From Heterotrichella gracilis (Eukaryota > Sar > Xanthophyceae > Tribonematales > Xanthonemataceae), in NCBI GenBank assembly GCA_032358255.1, contig JAULBX010000002.1, positions 372,001 through 436,000 on the forward strand: a DNA stretch of 64,000 nucleotides. The letters run 5' to 3'. The notes under the pieces were generated by a model that was given only the letters and a program-made list of their open reading frames with translations, did no database searches and had not been told where the DNA came from. This document shows, piece by piece, positions 50,160 through 59,501 of the stretch (position 1 is the stretch's first letter; every line of letters begins with the position of its first letter). A program made the translations under genes and the position numbers.

Positions 50160-51485
50160 ATGATAAGCTCGATCATTTTCGCTTTACTTTTAATTGGGGC
50201 ATCTGGTTACTTTGCGATCAATGTTAAGAAGATCCGCAGAAATATTCTTTTGGGAAGAGATGTTTCTTTTGCTGATAACAAAGGGGATCGTTTAAAAACA
50301 ATGCTCTTAGTTGCTTTTGGTCAGCAAAAAATGTTCTCCAGACCAATTCCTGCCATCTTACATTTCTTTTTATATTCTGCTTTCATTATCACTCAAATAG
50401 AATTAATAGAAATAGTTGTTGATGGGATAAGTGGTAGCCATCGTATTTTCAGAGAGTCTCTTGGCGGATTATATACATTTGCTGTAAGTTTTATTGAGAT
50501 ACTTTCTGTTTTAGCTTTTATTGGAACAATTGCTTTTTTAAGTAGAAGAAATTTATTAAAAGTTCCACGCCTCAATATGAAAGAATTAAAAGGCTGGCCA
50601 ATGCAAGATGCTAACCTAATTCTTATAGGAGAACTTACCCTCATCTGTTTTATTTTTATGATGAATGGTGCTGACGAGGTTTTGTATTCAAGAGGCCTGT
50701 CGCATGCAACTAATTTAAATGACGGTTCGTTGGGTTTATCAGTAAGTAAACACGTAGGCCCGTTATTATTTGGCGGCATGTCAGAAGGTGGACTGCACGT
50801 GGTTGAACGTATCGGTTGGTGGGGACATATTTTAATGGTATTTGGATTTTTAAATTATTTACCATTCTCAAAACATCTTCACATAGTTTTGGGATTTCCG
50901 AATACTTATTACTCGAATTTAAAACCAAAAGGAGAATTCACAACGCTTGACGCTGTGACAGATGTAGTTGCTCCAAATTTTGATCCGGCTTATGTTGCAA
51001 AAACAGATCCAAATAATCCAGTTAGGTTTGGCGCTAAAGACGTGCAAGACCTTAACTGGAAAAATTTAATGGATGCCTATAGTTGCACTGAGTGCGGAAG
51101 ATGTACTTCTGCTTGTCCACAAAACATTACCGGTAAAGCATTATCGCCGCGTAAAATTATGATGGATACGCGTGACAGATTAGAAGAGGTTGGAAAAAAT
51201 ATTGATAAGAACAAAGGAACCTTTGTAGATGATGGAAAATCTTTATTAGGTGATTACATAAAACACGAAGAGATCTGGGCTTGTAACACTTGTAACGCAT
51301 GCGTGCAGGAATGTCCTGTAAATATTGATCCATTGGCAATTATTATTGAAATAAGAAGGTATTTAGTGATGGAAGAAAGCAATACGCGCCCGGAGTTAAA
51401 TACCATGTTCACTAACATTGAGAACAATGGTGCGCCATGGCAGTTTAGCCAGGCAGATAGATCTAATTGGACTAACGAGAATTAA
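50160..51485 (+). CDS. Membrane-bound 4Fe-4S oxidoreductase subunit
   Basis: The 441 residues have about five N-terminal membrane segments (SSIIFALLLIGASGYFAI; FFLYSAFIITQIELIEIVV; others up to about residue 250) and then two 4Fe-4S motifs: CTECGRCTSACPQN and CNTCNACVQECPVNID. The layout is that of a membrane/ferredoxin subunit pairing with a CCG-domain (HdrB/HdrD or GlpC-like) protein, which is the next gene. It likely passes electrons between quinone and a cytoplasmic partner. It lies 9 bases after the MCE gene. Confidence 0.9.
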   Translation: MISSIIFALLLIGASGYFAINVKKIRRNILLGRDVSFADNKGDRLKTMLLVAFGQQKMFSRPIPAILHFFLYSAFIITQIELIEIVVDGISGSHRIFRESLGGLYTFAVSFIEILSVLAFIGTIAFLSRRNLLKVPRLNMKELKGWPMQDANLILIGELTLICFIFMMNGADEVLYSRGLSHATNLNDGSLGLSVSKHVGPLLFGGMSEGGLHVVERIGWWGHILMVFGFLNYLPFSKHLHIVLGFPNTYYSNLKPKGEFTTLDAVTDVVAPNFDPAYVAKTDPNNPVRFGAKDVQDLNWKNLMDAYSCTECGRCTSACPQNITGKALSPRKIMMDTRDRLEEVGKNIDKNKGTFVDDGKSLLGDYIKHEEIWACNTCNACVQECPVNIDPLAIIIEIRRYLVMEESNTRPELNTMFTNIENNGAPWQFSQADRSNWTNEN

Positions 51486-51497
51486 AAAATTGATCAT

Positions 51498-52286
51498 ATG
51501 TCAACTATAAAAGTTCCAACAATGGCCGAGATGATGGCCGCAGGCGAAACTCCCGAAATATTATTTTGGGTAGGTTGCAGCGGCAGTTTTGACGATCGTG
51601 CCAAAAAAATTACTAAGGCTATTGTTCGTATTTTAGATCATGTAAAAATTAAATTTGCTATTCTTGGATCTGAAGAAGGTTGCACCGGCGATCCGGCAAA
51701 ACGTGGAGGAAATGAATTTTTATTTCAGATGCAGGCCATGCAAAACATAACGGTAATGAATGGTTATAGCGTTAAGAAGATCGTTACTGGTTGTCCGCAT
51801 TGTTTTAATACCATTAAAAATGAATATCCGGCTTTGGGCGGAAATTACGAAGTGGTTCACCACACACAATTGGTGCAGGAATTAATTAACCAAGGGAAAT
51901 TAAAAGTACAGGGTGGTGTATTTAAGGGAAAGAAAATTGTTTTTCATGATCCCTGCTATTTAGGAAGAGCAAATGATGTGTACGAAGCGCCTCGCGAAAT
52001 AATTGAAAAGTTAGATGTTGAGTTGGCTGAAATGAAACGAAGTAAAGCCAAAGGCTTATGTTGTGGTGCCGGTGGTGCGCAAATGTTTAAAGAGGCTGAA
52101 AAAGGAAATAAGGAAGTAAATGTGGAGCGTGCAGAAGAAGCTTTAGCATTAAATCCGGATGTGATAGCAGTTGGTTGTCCGTTTTGCAACACGATGATGA
52201 CGGATGGCGTAAAACACTTTAATAAAGAAGACAAAACCAAAGTACTGGATATTGCAGAATTAATAGCTACCGCAAATGACCTTTAA
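51498..52286 (+). CDS. CCG-domain (HdrB-like) Fe-S protein
   Basis: The 262 residues carry two cysteine-rich CCG domains: GCSGSFDDRAKK with GCTGDPAKRGGNEFLFQ and TGCPHCFNTIKNEY in the first, and HDPCYLGRANDVYEAPRE, LCCGAGGAQMF and GCPFCNTMM in the second. These bind non-cubane Fe-S clusters in heterodisulfide-reductase-type and glycolate/glycerol-3-phosphate oxidoreductases. It pairs with the membrane 4Fe-4S subunit 12 bases upstream and overlaps the following TPR lipoprotein gene by 11 bases. The physiological donor and acceptor are not known. Confidence 0.92.
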   Translation: MSTIKVPTMAEMMAAGETPEILFWVGCSGSFDDRAKKITKAIVRILDHVKIKFAILGSEEGCTGDPAKRGGNEFLFQMQAMQNITVMNGYSVKKIVTGCPHCFNTIKNEYPALGGNYEVVHHTQLVQELINQGKLKVQGGVFKGKKIVFHDPCYLGRANDVYEAPREIIEKLDVELAEMKRSKAKGLCCGAGGAQMFKEAEKGNKEVNVERAEEALALNPDVIAVGCPFCNTMMTDGVKHFNKEDKTKVLDIAELIATANDL

Positions 52287-53319
52287 TTTTAATAAAAGAA
52301 ATTATTCTTTATTTTTTATTGCAACTATTTTATTATTTGCGGTTAACGCCTGTAAAAATAATACTGAACAGACTGAAACTGAAAACAAAACCGCGGATAG
52401 TTTAAGTATCAAATTAAATTCGCCTGAATTAAAAGCGATCAACGCCGAGTTGCTGAAGGATGCCGGAAATCCAGACCTGTATGATAAACGCGCTAATATT
52501 TATATTACTTTAAAGCAATTAACCGAAGCGGTATATGATGCCAAGCGTGCTATTAAAATGGATAGTACCAAAGCGAATTATTACATGACATTAGTTGACG
52601 CTTATTACGCGCAAAATAATACACGCTTATCAAAAGAGCTTTTAGAAATAATCGAAAAAAAATTTCCTGACAATGTAGATGCTTTATTAAAATTATCTGA
52701 ATTGTATTATTTAGTACGACAATATCAAAAAGGAATTGATTACGTGAACAAAGCTCTAAAGATTAATGATAGATTAGCAAAGGCTTATTATTTAAAAGGA
52801 AGTATTTACAGGGAAAGTGGAGACACAACAAGAGCCATCTCAAGTTTAGAAACGGCTATTGAACAGGATAATAAATACGAGAATGCTTTTATTGATATTG
52901 GCGTAATGTATGCAGCAAGAAAAAATCCTATTGCTTTAGAATATTATAATAACGCGTTGAAAATAAATCCGTCTAACGAAAACACAGTTTACGCCCGCGC
53001 TAAATTATTACAGGATATTGGCAAAATAGACGAAGCCATTATTGAGTATAAAGCCATCTTAACTAAAAATAAAAATTGTGAAACCTGCTACTATAATCTT
53101 GGTGCCATTTACCTCGAAATAAAAAAAGATAACAAGACAGCTTTGGAAAATTTTACAAACGCCATTGCCCTTAACCCAAGTTCGGCACCGGCGTATTTTG
53201 CCCGTGGTTATACTTATGCGAAGCTAAAAGACAAAGAAAGTGCAAAAGCAGATTATAACATGTGCTTAAAGATCCAACCCAACTTTGAGGCTGCAATTCA
53301 GGCTCTAAACGAGCTTTAG
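52276..53319 (+). CDS. TPR lipoprotein
   Basis: The ATG at 52276 overlaps the previous gene. A lipoprotein signal ends in LLFAVNAC, then a low-complexity Thr/Glu linker, then about seven TPRs filling residues 60-347 (AKAYYLKGSIYRESGDTTRAISSLETAIEQD is typical). It is probably an outer-membrane-attached, periplasmic protein-binding scaffold. No catalytic domain is present. It is the last gene of the MCE/Fe-S unit, perhaps by chance of position. Confidence 0.88.
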   Translation: MTFNFNKRNYSLFFIATILLFAVNACKNNTEQTETENKTADSLSIKLNSPELKAINAELLKDAGNPDLYDKRANIYITLKQLTEAVYDAKRAIKMDSTKANYYMTLVDAYYAQNNTRLSKELLEIIEKKFPDNVDALLKLSELYYLVRQYQKGIDYVNKALKINDRLAKAYYLKGSIYRESGDTTRAISSLETAIEQDNKYENAFIDIGVMYAARKNPIALEYYNNALKINPSNENTVYARAKLLQDIGKIDEAIIEYKAILTKNKNCETCYYNLGAIYLEIKKDNKTALENFTNAIALNPSSAPAYFARGYTYAKLKDKESAKADYNMCLKIQPNFEAAIQALNEL

Positions 53320-53374
53320 GTCTTTTCTCCCTTATATTTTAGATTAAAGCCCCATATTTGTTGACAAAAAGATT

Positions 53375-53403
53375 TTGCCTTCGGCTTTAAAATTTTATAT
53401 TTA
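53375..53403 (+). promoter_or_regulatory. Promoter of the patatin gene
   Basis: TTG (53375-53377), 18 bases, TATATTTA (53396-53403). The ATG at 53422 follows after 18 bases. Confidence 0.5.
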
Positions 53404-53421
53404 TAGGATATTCCAAAAAAA

Positions 53422-54453
53422 ATGAAGCTAGAGAAGAAAAATGTTGGTATTGCTTTACAAGGTGGAGGCGCTCATGGCGCATTTACATGGGGGGTTTTAG
53501 ACAGACTCCTGGAAGAAGATAATCTTATTGCAGAAGCAATGTGCGGAACAAGTGCCGGCGCAGTAAACGCCGTAACATGCGCATATGGTTTGCATATTGG
53601 CGGACCAACAAAAGCTAAAGAACTTTTAGAAGAACTCTGGAGAAAGATTGCCCTTAGTGGTAGTTTTTTATTTAAGCCAGGTGTATTAGATAAAACTTAT
53701 GGTCAAGGGGACATATACAATAGCACTGGATACATGATGTTCAACGCTATAACTCAAGTACTCTCTCCGTACAATTTTAACCCCTTTAATTATAACCCTC
53801 TTCGCGATATTTTAACTAATATTATTGACTTTGAAGAATTACAACGTTACAATAAAAAGAAACTTTTTATTTGTGCAACAAACGTAAAAACAAACAAAGC
53901 AAAAATATTTTCCAATAAAGAAATTACAGTTGATGCTGTAATGGCTTCTGCCTGTTTACCATTTCTATTCCAGGCGGTTGAAATTGAAGGGCAATTTTAT
54001 TGGGATGGTGGTTATATGGGAAATCCTCCCATTTTCCCGATCATCACTAACACCAATTTACACGATATTGTATTGGTAAAAATTAATTCGATAAATATTA
54101 ATTCGGTACCAACCACTGCCAGAGATATTGCAGACAGGGTAAATGAGATATCTTTCAACAGCAGTTTAATTAACGAAATGAAATTAATTCACTACCGTAA
54201 CGAATTGATCAGAAACGGCATCTTAAAATCGGATGATAAAATTAACCGCGAGATATTTGTACATACTATTAGTGGATATGATGCGCTAAGCCAATTAAGC
54301 TACAGCAGCAAAATGAACACATCCTGGGAGTTTTTATCAAATCTGAAGAATCGTGGCCGCGAAATTGCTGAAAAATGGCTTGCTACTGATTACAAAGAAG
54401 TTGGTTTAAAATCCACTTTTGATGTGGAAGAGCATTTCTTCGATAAATTTTAA
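53422..54453 (+). CDS. Patatin-like phospholipase
   Basis: The 343 residues form a cytoplasmic patatin domain: oxyanion loop LQGGGAHGAFTWGVLD (13-28), nucleophile elbow GTSAGAVNA (Ser about 44) and the catalytic Asp in WDGGYMGNPP. It has no signal peptide and no added barrel, unlike PlpD/FplA proteins. Members hydrolyse phospholipids or acylglycerols. The C-terminal helical part (NRGREIAEKWLATDYKEVG) is typical of the RssA-like branch. Confidence 0.92.
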   Translation: MKLEKKNVGIALQGGGAHGAFTWGVLDRLLEEDNLIAEAMCGTSAGAVNAVTCAYGLHIGGPTKAKELLEELWRKIALSGSFLFKPGVLDKTYGQGDIYNSTGYMMFNAITQVLSPYNFNPFNYNPLRDILTNIIDFEELQRYNKKKLFICATNVKTNKAKIFSNKEITVDAVMASACLPFLFQAVEIEGQFYWDGGYMGNPPIFPIITNTNLHDIVLVKINSININSVPTTARDIADRVNEISFNSSLINEMKLIHYRNELIRNGILKSDDKINREIFVHTISGYDALSQLSYSSKMNTSWEFLSNLKNRGREIAEKWLATDYKEVGLKSTFDVEEHFFDKF

Positions 54454-54573
54454 TGCGCTTGAAATCCAGTAAAAACGGGCTATTCAAGGCTTAAAAGATC
54501 ATTTAACTTTCTTTAAATTTTATTACATTAAATTTTCTTAGTTTTACTATTGGAATTTACGTTTAAAAGCCCG

Positions 54574-56457
54574 ATGCATTTTATTTTCCAACAGAAAAGG
54601 TCATATTATTCTCTACAAAAATTCTGGCTTTGCTTGTTTTGTGTCTCGTACTTTTTTTCGGGTTCTCAAACAGCTTATTCAACCGATCCGGCTTATCTGG
54701 CTTTTAAAACAGAAAAGAACAACCTAATCACCAACTATTATTTCACTTATCCTGATACAAGCATCAATACACTTCATAATTATTTTCCTCGTAATTTTTT
54801 AGGTAACATAGGTTTGCCCTCTCCAAACTATTTACTTAATTATGGGACCAACGATCTTGGTTTTAATTTTTGTCCCTCGGCTTACAAAAATGATGTATAT
54901 AACGAGAACCAGGTAAATTATTATCGTACCAAAGGCCCTTATGCAAATTTAACTGGCGTTGCCGGGAGTAAAAAATTTCAGGTCTTTAAAATGATCTTTA
55001 GTCAAACTTACAAAAGGGTAAACGTAACTTTAAAATTCAGTCGCTATACATCGGAAGGTTTTTATCTTAAGCAACAAAGTTATACCAACAATTTTTATCT
55101 CTCAAGTAATTATAAAACAAAAAAAGAACGTTTCGGTTATTATTTTTACATCCTCAACAACGGAAATAAAAATAAAGAAAATGGAGGTATAAAGGCTGAT
55201 AGTCTTACCGAGATAACATTATTGCAGAACAAACAACTATTTCCTGTAAGATTAAATTCCGCAACGCGTGATAACCGCGAATTTAAAGCCATGTTCAACC
55301 CCTATTTTAAATTAAATAGAGGCGATTCCAGTACAAAATTAAATCATTTCATTCAATTAAAATCGAGTTTCGCCGGTAGCAGTTATGAGTACAATGATGA
55401 TAATATTGCTTCTGATAAATATTACATCATTATGTATTTAGATACTTTAAAAACGCGGGACAGTGCCCACGTGCGAAAATTCATCAATGAAATTAGTTAT
55501 GCCGCGGTTTCTACCAACTCAAATTTTGCACTTTCTTTCGGATACAAAAATGAAGTAAACCAGGTTTGGCAAAAAGCAGACAGTTTATTTTACAATCATA
55601 TTGCAACGGCAGATCTTGTTTTCAGAAAGCAGTTTACCGATGAGCAAAGAGCGGCAAAAGATCAAAGATCATTACAGTCTCATTTTAATTTTCAATACGT
55701 ATTTGAAGGCGCTAACAAAGGCAATTACAAGGCCGAAAACAGATCTGTCTTTCTTTTAAATGGTGGTAAGTCGCGTTATATATATTTAAATTTATTGGCA
55801 GAGAGTCGCTCGGCAGATTATATTTATAATTACTGGGTTAGTAACCACTTTACCTGGTTCAATAACGGTTACAAAGCGCAACAACAAACACAGGCCAATT
55901 TAGGTTTTGCTTTCAACAAGAATTTTTCTGTTGGTGTTTTTGTTCAAAACATGAATAATTATTTATTTTTTGATAACGTAGGTTTACCGGGGCAATATGC
56001 AAAACCGATAAGTAATACCGGATTTAATTTAAATTTTGCCAAGATATTTTTTAAACACCTTGGAACTTCGTTAGAATACCGTTTCCAAAATACATCCAAT
56101 ACCACTTATGTGCGACTTCCAAAAAACCAGGTAAGTGCTAGATTATTTTACACTGGTTTTCTTTTTAAAAATAATTTACAACTGCAGATAGGAAGTCAGT
56201 TGCAGATCTATGATTCATTTTATACATATGGTTATATGCCGTCAACACAGGCTTTTTATTTGCAAGAGAATTTTAAAACAACGCCCTACCCATTTGTAGA
56301 TGTTTACATTAATGCAAGAATAAAACCGGTATCTTTTTTCTTTAAACTTGAAAATGCATTGTATGGTTTAGCCGGAACAAATTACGCCTTAACTCAGGGC
56401 TACTATCAAACCGACAGGGCCTTTAGACTAGGCATTAGTTGGAGCTTTTTTGATTGA
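54574..56457 (+). CDS. Putative porin (Porin_10 family)
   Basis: The ATG at 54574 is preferred over the TTG at 54550. A short hydrophobic signal (FWLCLFCVSYFFSGSQ) is followed by about 600 residues of amphipathic beta-strands, as in the Bacteroidota Porin_10 family. Recurrent features are FPRNFLGNIGLPSPNYLL, LGFNFCPSAY, YKRVNVTLKFSRYTSEGFYLKQ and a terminal FRLGISWSFFD strand for BAM recognition. There is no plug or TonB box. It may be a general or substrate-specific outer-membrane channel. Confidence 0.85.
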   Translation: MHFIFQQKRSYYSLQKFWLCLFCVSYFFSGSQTAYSTDPAYLAFKTEKNNLITNYYFTYPDTSINTLHNYFPRNFLGNIGLPSPNYLLNYGTNDLGFNFCPSAYKNDVYNENQVNYYRTKGPYANLTGVAGSKKFQVFKMIFSQTYKRVNVTLKFSRYTSEGFYLKQQSYTNNFYLSSNYKTKKERFGYYFYILNNGNKNKENGGIKADSLTEITLLQNKQLFPVRLNSATRDNREFKAMFNPYFKLNRGDSSTKLNHFIQLKSSFAGSSYEYNDDNIASDKYYIIMYLDTLKTRDSAHVRKFINEISYAAVSTNSNFALSFGYKNEVNQVWQKADSLFYNHIATADLVFRKQFTDEQRAAKDQRSLQSHFNFQYVFEGANKGNYKAENRSVFLLNGGKSRYIYLNLLAESRSADYIYNYWVSNHFTWFNNGYKAQQQTQANLGFAFNKNFSVGVFVQNMNNYLFFDNVGLPGQYAKPISNTGFNLNFAKIFFKHLGTSLEYRFQNTSNTTYVRLPKNQVSARLFYTGFLFKNNLQLQIGSQLQIYDSFYTYGYMPSTQAFYLQENFKTTPYPFVDVYINARIKPVSFFFKLENALYGLAGTNYALTQGYYQTDRAFRLGISWSFFD

Positions 56458-56460
56458 TAA

Positions 56461-56515
56461 TTTTACCGCAGAGTCACTCAGGACACAAAGAAAAGCACAA
56501 AGTTTCTTTAGTTTT
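56461..56515. repeat. Possible dispersed intergenic repeat
   Basis: TTTTACCGCAGAGTCACTC followed by AAAGAAA/TTTCTTT arms (56487-56493, 56503-56509), in the gap between convergent porin and rlmH genes. The ACCGCAGAG...ACACAAAG text recalls a repeat seen between genes in many Bacteroidota. There is no other copy in this window. Confidence 0.35.
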
Positions 56516-56573
56516 AATGCCTAAGAATTAACTAGCAAAGTGTTTAATTCCAAAAATTATAGTTTTTTAACGC

Positions 56574-57047
56574 TTACTCATGGTGGTATTTCTCACCCTT
56601 TAAAATAGTAAAAGCGCGGTATAACTGCTCAACAAAAAAGAGTCTTACCATTTGATGCGAGAAGGTCATTTGCGATAAAGCGATCTTTGAATTAGCCCGT
56701 TTATAGACAGCCTCACTAAAGCCAAAAGGCCCGCCAATTAAGAAAACAAGCCGTTTCGTTGATGCGTTTTGTTTTTGCGCTATAAAGTTCGAAAAAGCTA
56801 CAGAAGAATATTCTTTTCCCTGTTCGTCCAATAAAATAAGCTGGTCTTCGGGCAATACTGTGCTTAAGATAAGCTTCGCTTCCTCCTGCTTTTGCTCGCT
56901 ATGACTGCGCTGACGAACTGCCTTTGGCACATTAATTGTAACCATATCAAATGCAGCATAGTTCTTTAGCCTTTTGGTATATATTTCAATGCCCTCGGTC
57001 AAATAACTTTCCTGTGTTTTATCTATTTGAAGTAACAAGATCTTCAT
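56574..57047 (-). CDS. rlmH: 23S rRNA pseudouridine-1915 N3-methyltransferase RlmH
   Basis: The 157 residues match the SPOUT enzyme RlmH from end to end: KILLLQIDKTQESYLTEGIEIYTKRL, LILLDEQGKEYSS, the SAM knot FLIGGPFGFSEAVYKRA and the C-terminal HQMVRLFFVEQLYRAFTILKGEKYHH. It methylates pseudouridine 1915 in helix 69 of assembled 70S ribosomes. It is divergent from the DUF4783-nadC pair, a neighbourhood often seen in Bacteroidota. Confidence 0.97.
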   Translation of the reverse strand: MKILLLQIDKTQESYLTEGIEIYTKRLKNYAAFDMVTINVPKAVRQRSHSEQKQEEAKLILSTVLPEDQLILLDEQGKEYSSVAFSNFIAQKQNASTKRLVFLIGGPFGFSEAVYKRANSKIALSQMTFSHQMVRLFFVEQLYRAFTILKGEKYHHE

Positions 57048-57090
57048 TGGTTAAAAGTGCGAAAAAATTATTAACTTTGTAATAGATCCT

Positions 57091-57465
57091 ATGAAAATTG
57101 CGATAAATATCTTTTACCTCATCTTTACATTCTTTTTTGCAGGTGTTGAACCAAGCGAAGAGATTATAGCTGCTTTAAAGCAAGGTAAAACTGCCGATAT
57201 GGTAAAATATTTTGACGATAAGGTTTCTATAAAGATCATTAACCAGGAAGATGTATTAAGTAAAGCCCAGGCAGAGGCCAATTTAAAATTCTTTTTTGAA
57301 AAGCATACTGTAAAAGCATTTTCGTCAAGCCATGTTAGCTCAGTTAATAACGGAGCACAATATATTACAGGTTCGTTAGAAACTAATAGCGGTAAATTCA
57401 GGATCTCTATTTTATTAAGAAGAAATTTAATTGCACAATTTCGAATAGAGAATGACAATGACTGA
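57091..57465 (+). CDS. DUF4783 protein
   Basis: The 124 residues have a signal-like N-terminus (KIAINIFYLIFTFFFAGV) and an NTF2-like DUF4783 domain: IIAALKQGKTADMVKYFDDKVSIKI, SKAQAEANLKFFFEKHTVKAF, and a beta sheet ending FRISILLRRNLIAQFRIEND. It is exported, with unknown role. It overlaps nadC by 14 bases, so expression is coupled, though no functional link is obvious. Confidence 0.9.
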   Translation: MKIAINIFYLIFTFFFAGVEPSEEIIAALKQGKTADMVKYFDDKVSIKIINQEDVLSKAQAEANLKFFFEKHTVKAFSSSHVSSVNNGAQYITGSLETNSGKFRISILLRRNLIAQFRIENDND

Positions 57466-58327
57466 TTTCATCAAACTTCATCAAAAACATTTTAATTTCA
57501 AACAATTCATCCTCGACGCTTTTATTGAAGATGTTGGCGATGGCGATCACACTTCTCTTTCTACAATTCCAAAGAAACACAAAGGCAAAATGCAGCTTCT
57601 TGTAAAAGAAGACGGCGTCATTGCAGGAATTACCGCCGCAGAAAAGATCTTTAAACAAGTTGATAAGAATTTTAAGTTAAAGATCTTTATTAAAGATGGT
57701 GCTAGAGTAAAAAAAGGAGACGTTGCTTTTGTTATTGAAGGTAACACTCAAAAATTATTAACAGCAGAACGTCTTGTTTTAAATATCATGCAACGCATGA
57801 GTGGTATTGCAACTAAAACAGATTATCTACAGGGTTTATGCAAGGGAACAAAAGCTATTGTAATTGACACGCGTAAAACAACACCGGGGTTTCGTTTTTT
57901 TGAAAAATGGGCAGTTATAATTGGCGGTGGCGCCAATCACCGTTATGGGTTGTTTGATATGATCTTAATAAAAGATAATCACGTTGACTTTGCCGGAGGA
58001 ATTATTGAAGCTATTGATGCAGCAAATTTATATTTAAAAAAGACGAAAAAGAAATTAGCTATTGAGGTTGAAACGCGCAGTTTGGAAGATGTAAAAAAAG
58101 TTTTGAAGCATGGTCGTGTACAACGTATTATGCTTGATAATTACACGCCCCAACAAACATTGGATGCCGTTAAATTGATCAATGGAAAATTTGAAGTAGA
58201 ATCTTCCGGAGGGATTAACGAAACAAATATTGCTGCTTACGCTAAATGCGGTGTTGATTTTATTTCTATTGGGGCTTTAACGCATCACATCAAAAGTCTT
58301 GACCTAAGTCTGAAAGCGGTAAAATAA
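57452..58327 (+). CDS. nadC: Nicotinate-nucleotide pyrophosphorylase (carboxylating)
   Basis: The 291-residue cytoplasmic enzyme converts quinolinate and PRPP to nicotinate mononucleotide in de novo NAD synthesis. Motifs: EDVGDGDHTSLS, ERLVLNIMQRMSGIAT, IDTRKTTPGFRFFEKWAV (quinolinate-binding Arg/Lys), GGGANHRYGLFDMILIKDNH, AIEVETRSLEDV, MLDNY and SSGGINETNI. It starts inside the DUF4783 gene; ATG 57452 or the ATG two codons later are both possible. Confidence 0.97.
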   Translation: MTMTDFIKLHQKHFNFKQFILDAFIEDVGDGDHTSLSTIPKKHKGKMQLLVKEDGVIAGITAAEKIFKQVDKNFKLKIFIKDGARVKKGDVAFVIEGNTQKLLTAERLVLNIMQRMSGIATKTDYLQGLCKGTKAIVIDTRKTTPGFRFFEKWAVIIGGGANHRYGLFDMILIKDNHVDFAGGIIEAIDAANLYLKKTKKKLAIEVETRSLEDVKKVLKHGRVQRIMLDNYTPQQTLDAVKLINGKFEVESSGGINETNIAAYAKCGVDFISIGALTHHIKSLDLSLKAVK

Positions 58328-58404
58328 TTAATTGATCCTCTTATTCATAAGCGAATTAGATTTATTATTTTTATTTTGTAATTTTATTCTCAAATCCAAA
58401 CAAC

Positions 58405-58794
58405 ATGTATAAAGCCATTTTAGAAGTAGACGGAAAAGTATATCCTTTATCAAGTATAAACATTAATACCTATAACCGGGGCTCGGGTTACGATCCAAAT
58501 CCAAACGACCAAACCCTTGTGTTCCAGATCAAAACTACCAAAATGGATCAATTCATTTGGAACTGGATCAGCAGCCCGGAAATTGCAAAAAAGAATGGCA
58601 AAATAAAATTGATCGATATAGATGATAACCTGGTATTAAAAACAATTATTTTCGAAAATGGTTTTAGTAGTTCGTATAATATGAACTTTTACCAAACCAG
58701 CGATAGTAATGATACCAGTGTTACCTTATCTGCCTCAAAAATTACTATTCAAGTAAATACAGCATCCTCAACACCCGGAGCAACAAAAGACTAA
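58405..58794 (+). CDS. TssD/Hcp-like tube protein (orphan)
   Basis: The 129-residue protein begins MYKAILEVDGKVYPLSSININ and continues with TLVFQIKTTKMDQFIWNWISSPEIAKKNGKIKLIDIDDN, then LKTIIFENGFSSSYNMNFYQ and VTLSASKITIQV. Strand order and the Lys/Val-Asp-Gly-Lys start resemble the Bacteroidota TssD family (Hcp-like T6SS-iii tube proteins). No other T6SS genes lie in the window, so it would be an orphan or a tube-fold protein of other use. Its TAA overlaps the TAG of the convergent gene. The match is by pattern only. Confidence 0.55.
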   Translation: MYKAILEVDGKVYPLSSININTYNRGSGYDPNPNDQTLVFQIKTTKMDQFIWNWISSPEIAKKNGKIKLIDIDDNLVLKTIIFENGFSSSYNMNFYQTSDSNDTSVTLSASKITIQVNTASSTPGATKD

Positions 58795-59138
58795 TTATAA
58801 AGTTTACAGGCTTTATTTAAAATAGCTTTTAAATTTTTTATATCAATATTCTTTTCGGGATCTACATAAATTATTTTTTGTTTTTTCCTTCCTTCGCTTA
58901 CCAGCTTAGGATGCTCTATCAGGTAACCATTCACAAAAGCAATATAAATTATTTTTGTTTTAGGGTCATAAGAAATAAAAGCTAACCATTTCTTATTATA
59001 GTAATAAAAGGGCGTATTAAATTTTCTGCTTTCGGTTATCTTATCAGAATGATCTAAAATAAAGCGTCTTAAAAACAACAAGCAGCTTTTATACGGCTCG
59101 TTAAGAGAATAAAAATAATTATCTATTTGCTCCTGCAT
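58791..59138 (-). CDS. DUF1801 protein, tandem copy A
   Basis: The 115 residues are one DUF1801 domain: LNEPYKSCLLFLRRFILDHSDKI, RKFNTPFYYYNKKWLAFISY, FVNGYLIEHPKLVSEGRK, and IIYVDPEKNIDIKNLKAILNKA. It is a paralogue of the gene at 59157-59501 and is the last gene of the AAA/glycosyltransferase operon. The biochemical role is unknown; related proteins are small cytoplasmic YdhG-fold proteins. Confidence 0.82.
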   Translation of the reverse strand: MQEQIDNYFYSLNEPYKSCLLFLRRFILDHSDKITESRKFNTPFYYYNKKWLAFISYDPKTKIIYIAFVNGYLIEHPKLVSEGRKKQKIIYVDPEKNIDIKNLKAILNKACKLYN

Positions 59139-59156
59139 TTTTAAAACGGTGAAAAA

Positions 59157-59501
59157 TTAATAAAGTTTTACCGCAAGATTTAAGATCCCATTGAGTTTTT
59201 TTACATCTACGTCTTTATTAGGATCAATATAAAATACCCTGATCTGCTTTCTTCCCTCGTCTACCAGATCTTTATGCCTGATCTTATTACCATCTACAAA
59301 ACCGATGTAAAGACGGTTTGTTTTTTTATTGATTGAAAAATAACAAAATAATTTTTTCTTGTACGTAAAGAATGCAGTGGTATATTTCCAATGTTCTTCT
59401 ATTTGCGAGGAATAATCTAATAAATATTTCCTCAAAAATAAAAGACAACTTTGCTCCGGCTCCAGCTTTGAAAAATAATAATTATCGAGTTGATTCAGCA
59501 T
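59157..59501 (-). CDS. DUF1801 protein, tandem copy B
   Basis: The 114 residues are closely parallel to copy A: SKLEPEQSCLLFLRKYLLDYSSQIEEHWKYTTAFFTYKKKLF, GFVDGNKIRHKDLVDEGRKQIRVFYIDPNKDVDVKKLNGILN. Its start overlaps the end of the glycosyltransferase gene by 20 bases, so translation is coupled. Eighteen bases separate it from copy A. The two arose by local duplication. Confidence 0.82.
   Translation of the reverse strand: MLNQLDNYYFSKLEPEQSCLLFLRKYLLDYSSQIEEHWKYTTAFFTYKKKLFCYFSINKKTNRLYIGFVDGNKIRHKDLVDEGRKQIRVFYIDPNKDVDVKKLNGILNLAVKLY

Noticed and set aside
49170-53319. A single functional operon of MCE, Fe-S and TPR genes
   Set aside because: Spacing is short, but the families have no known common pathway; adjacency alone does not show joint function.
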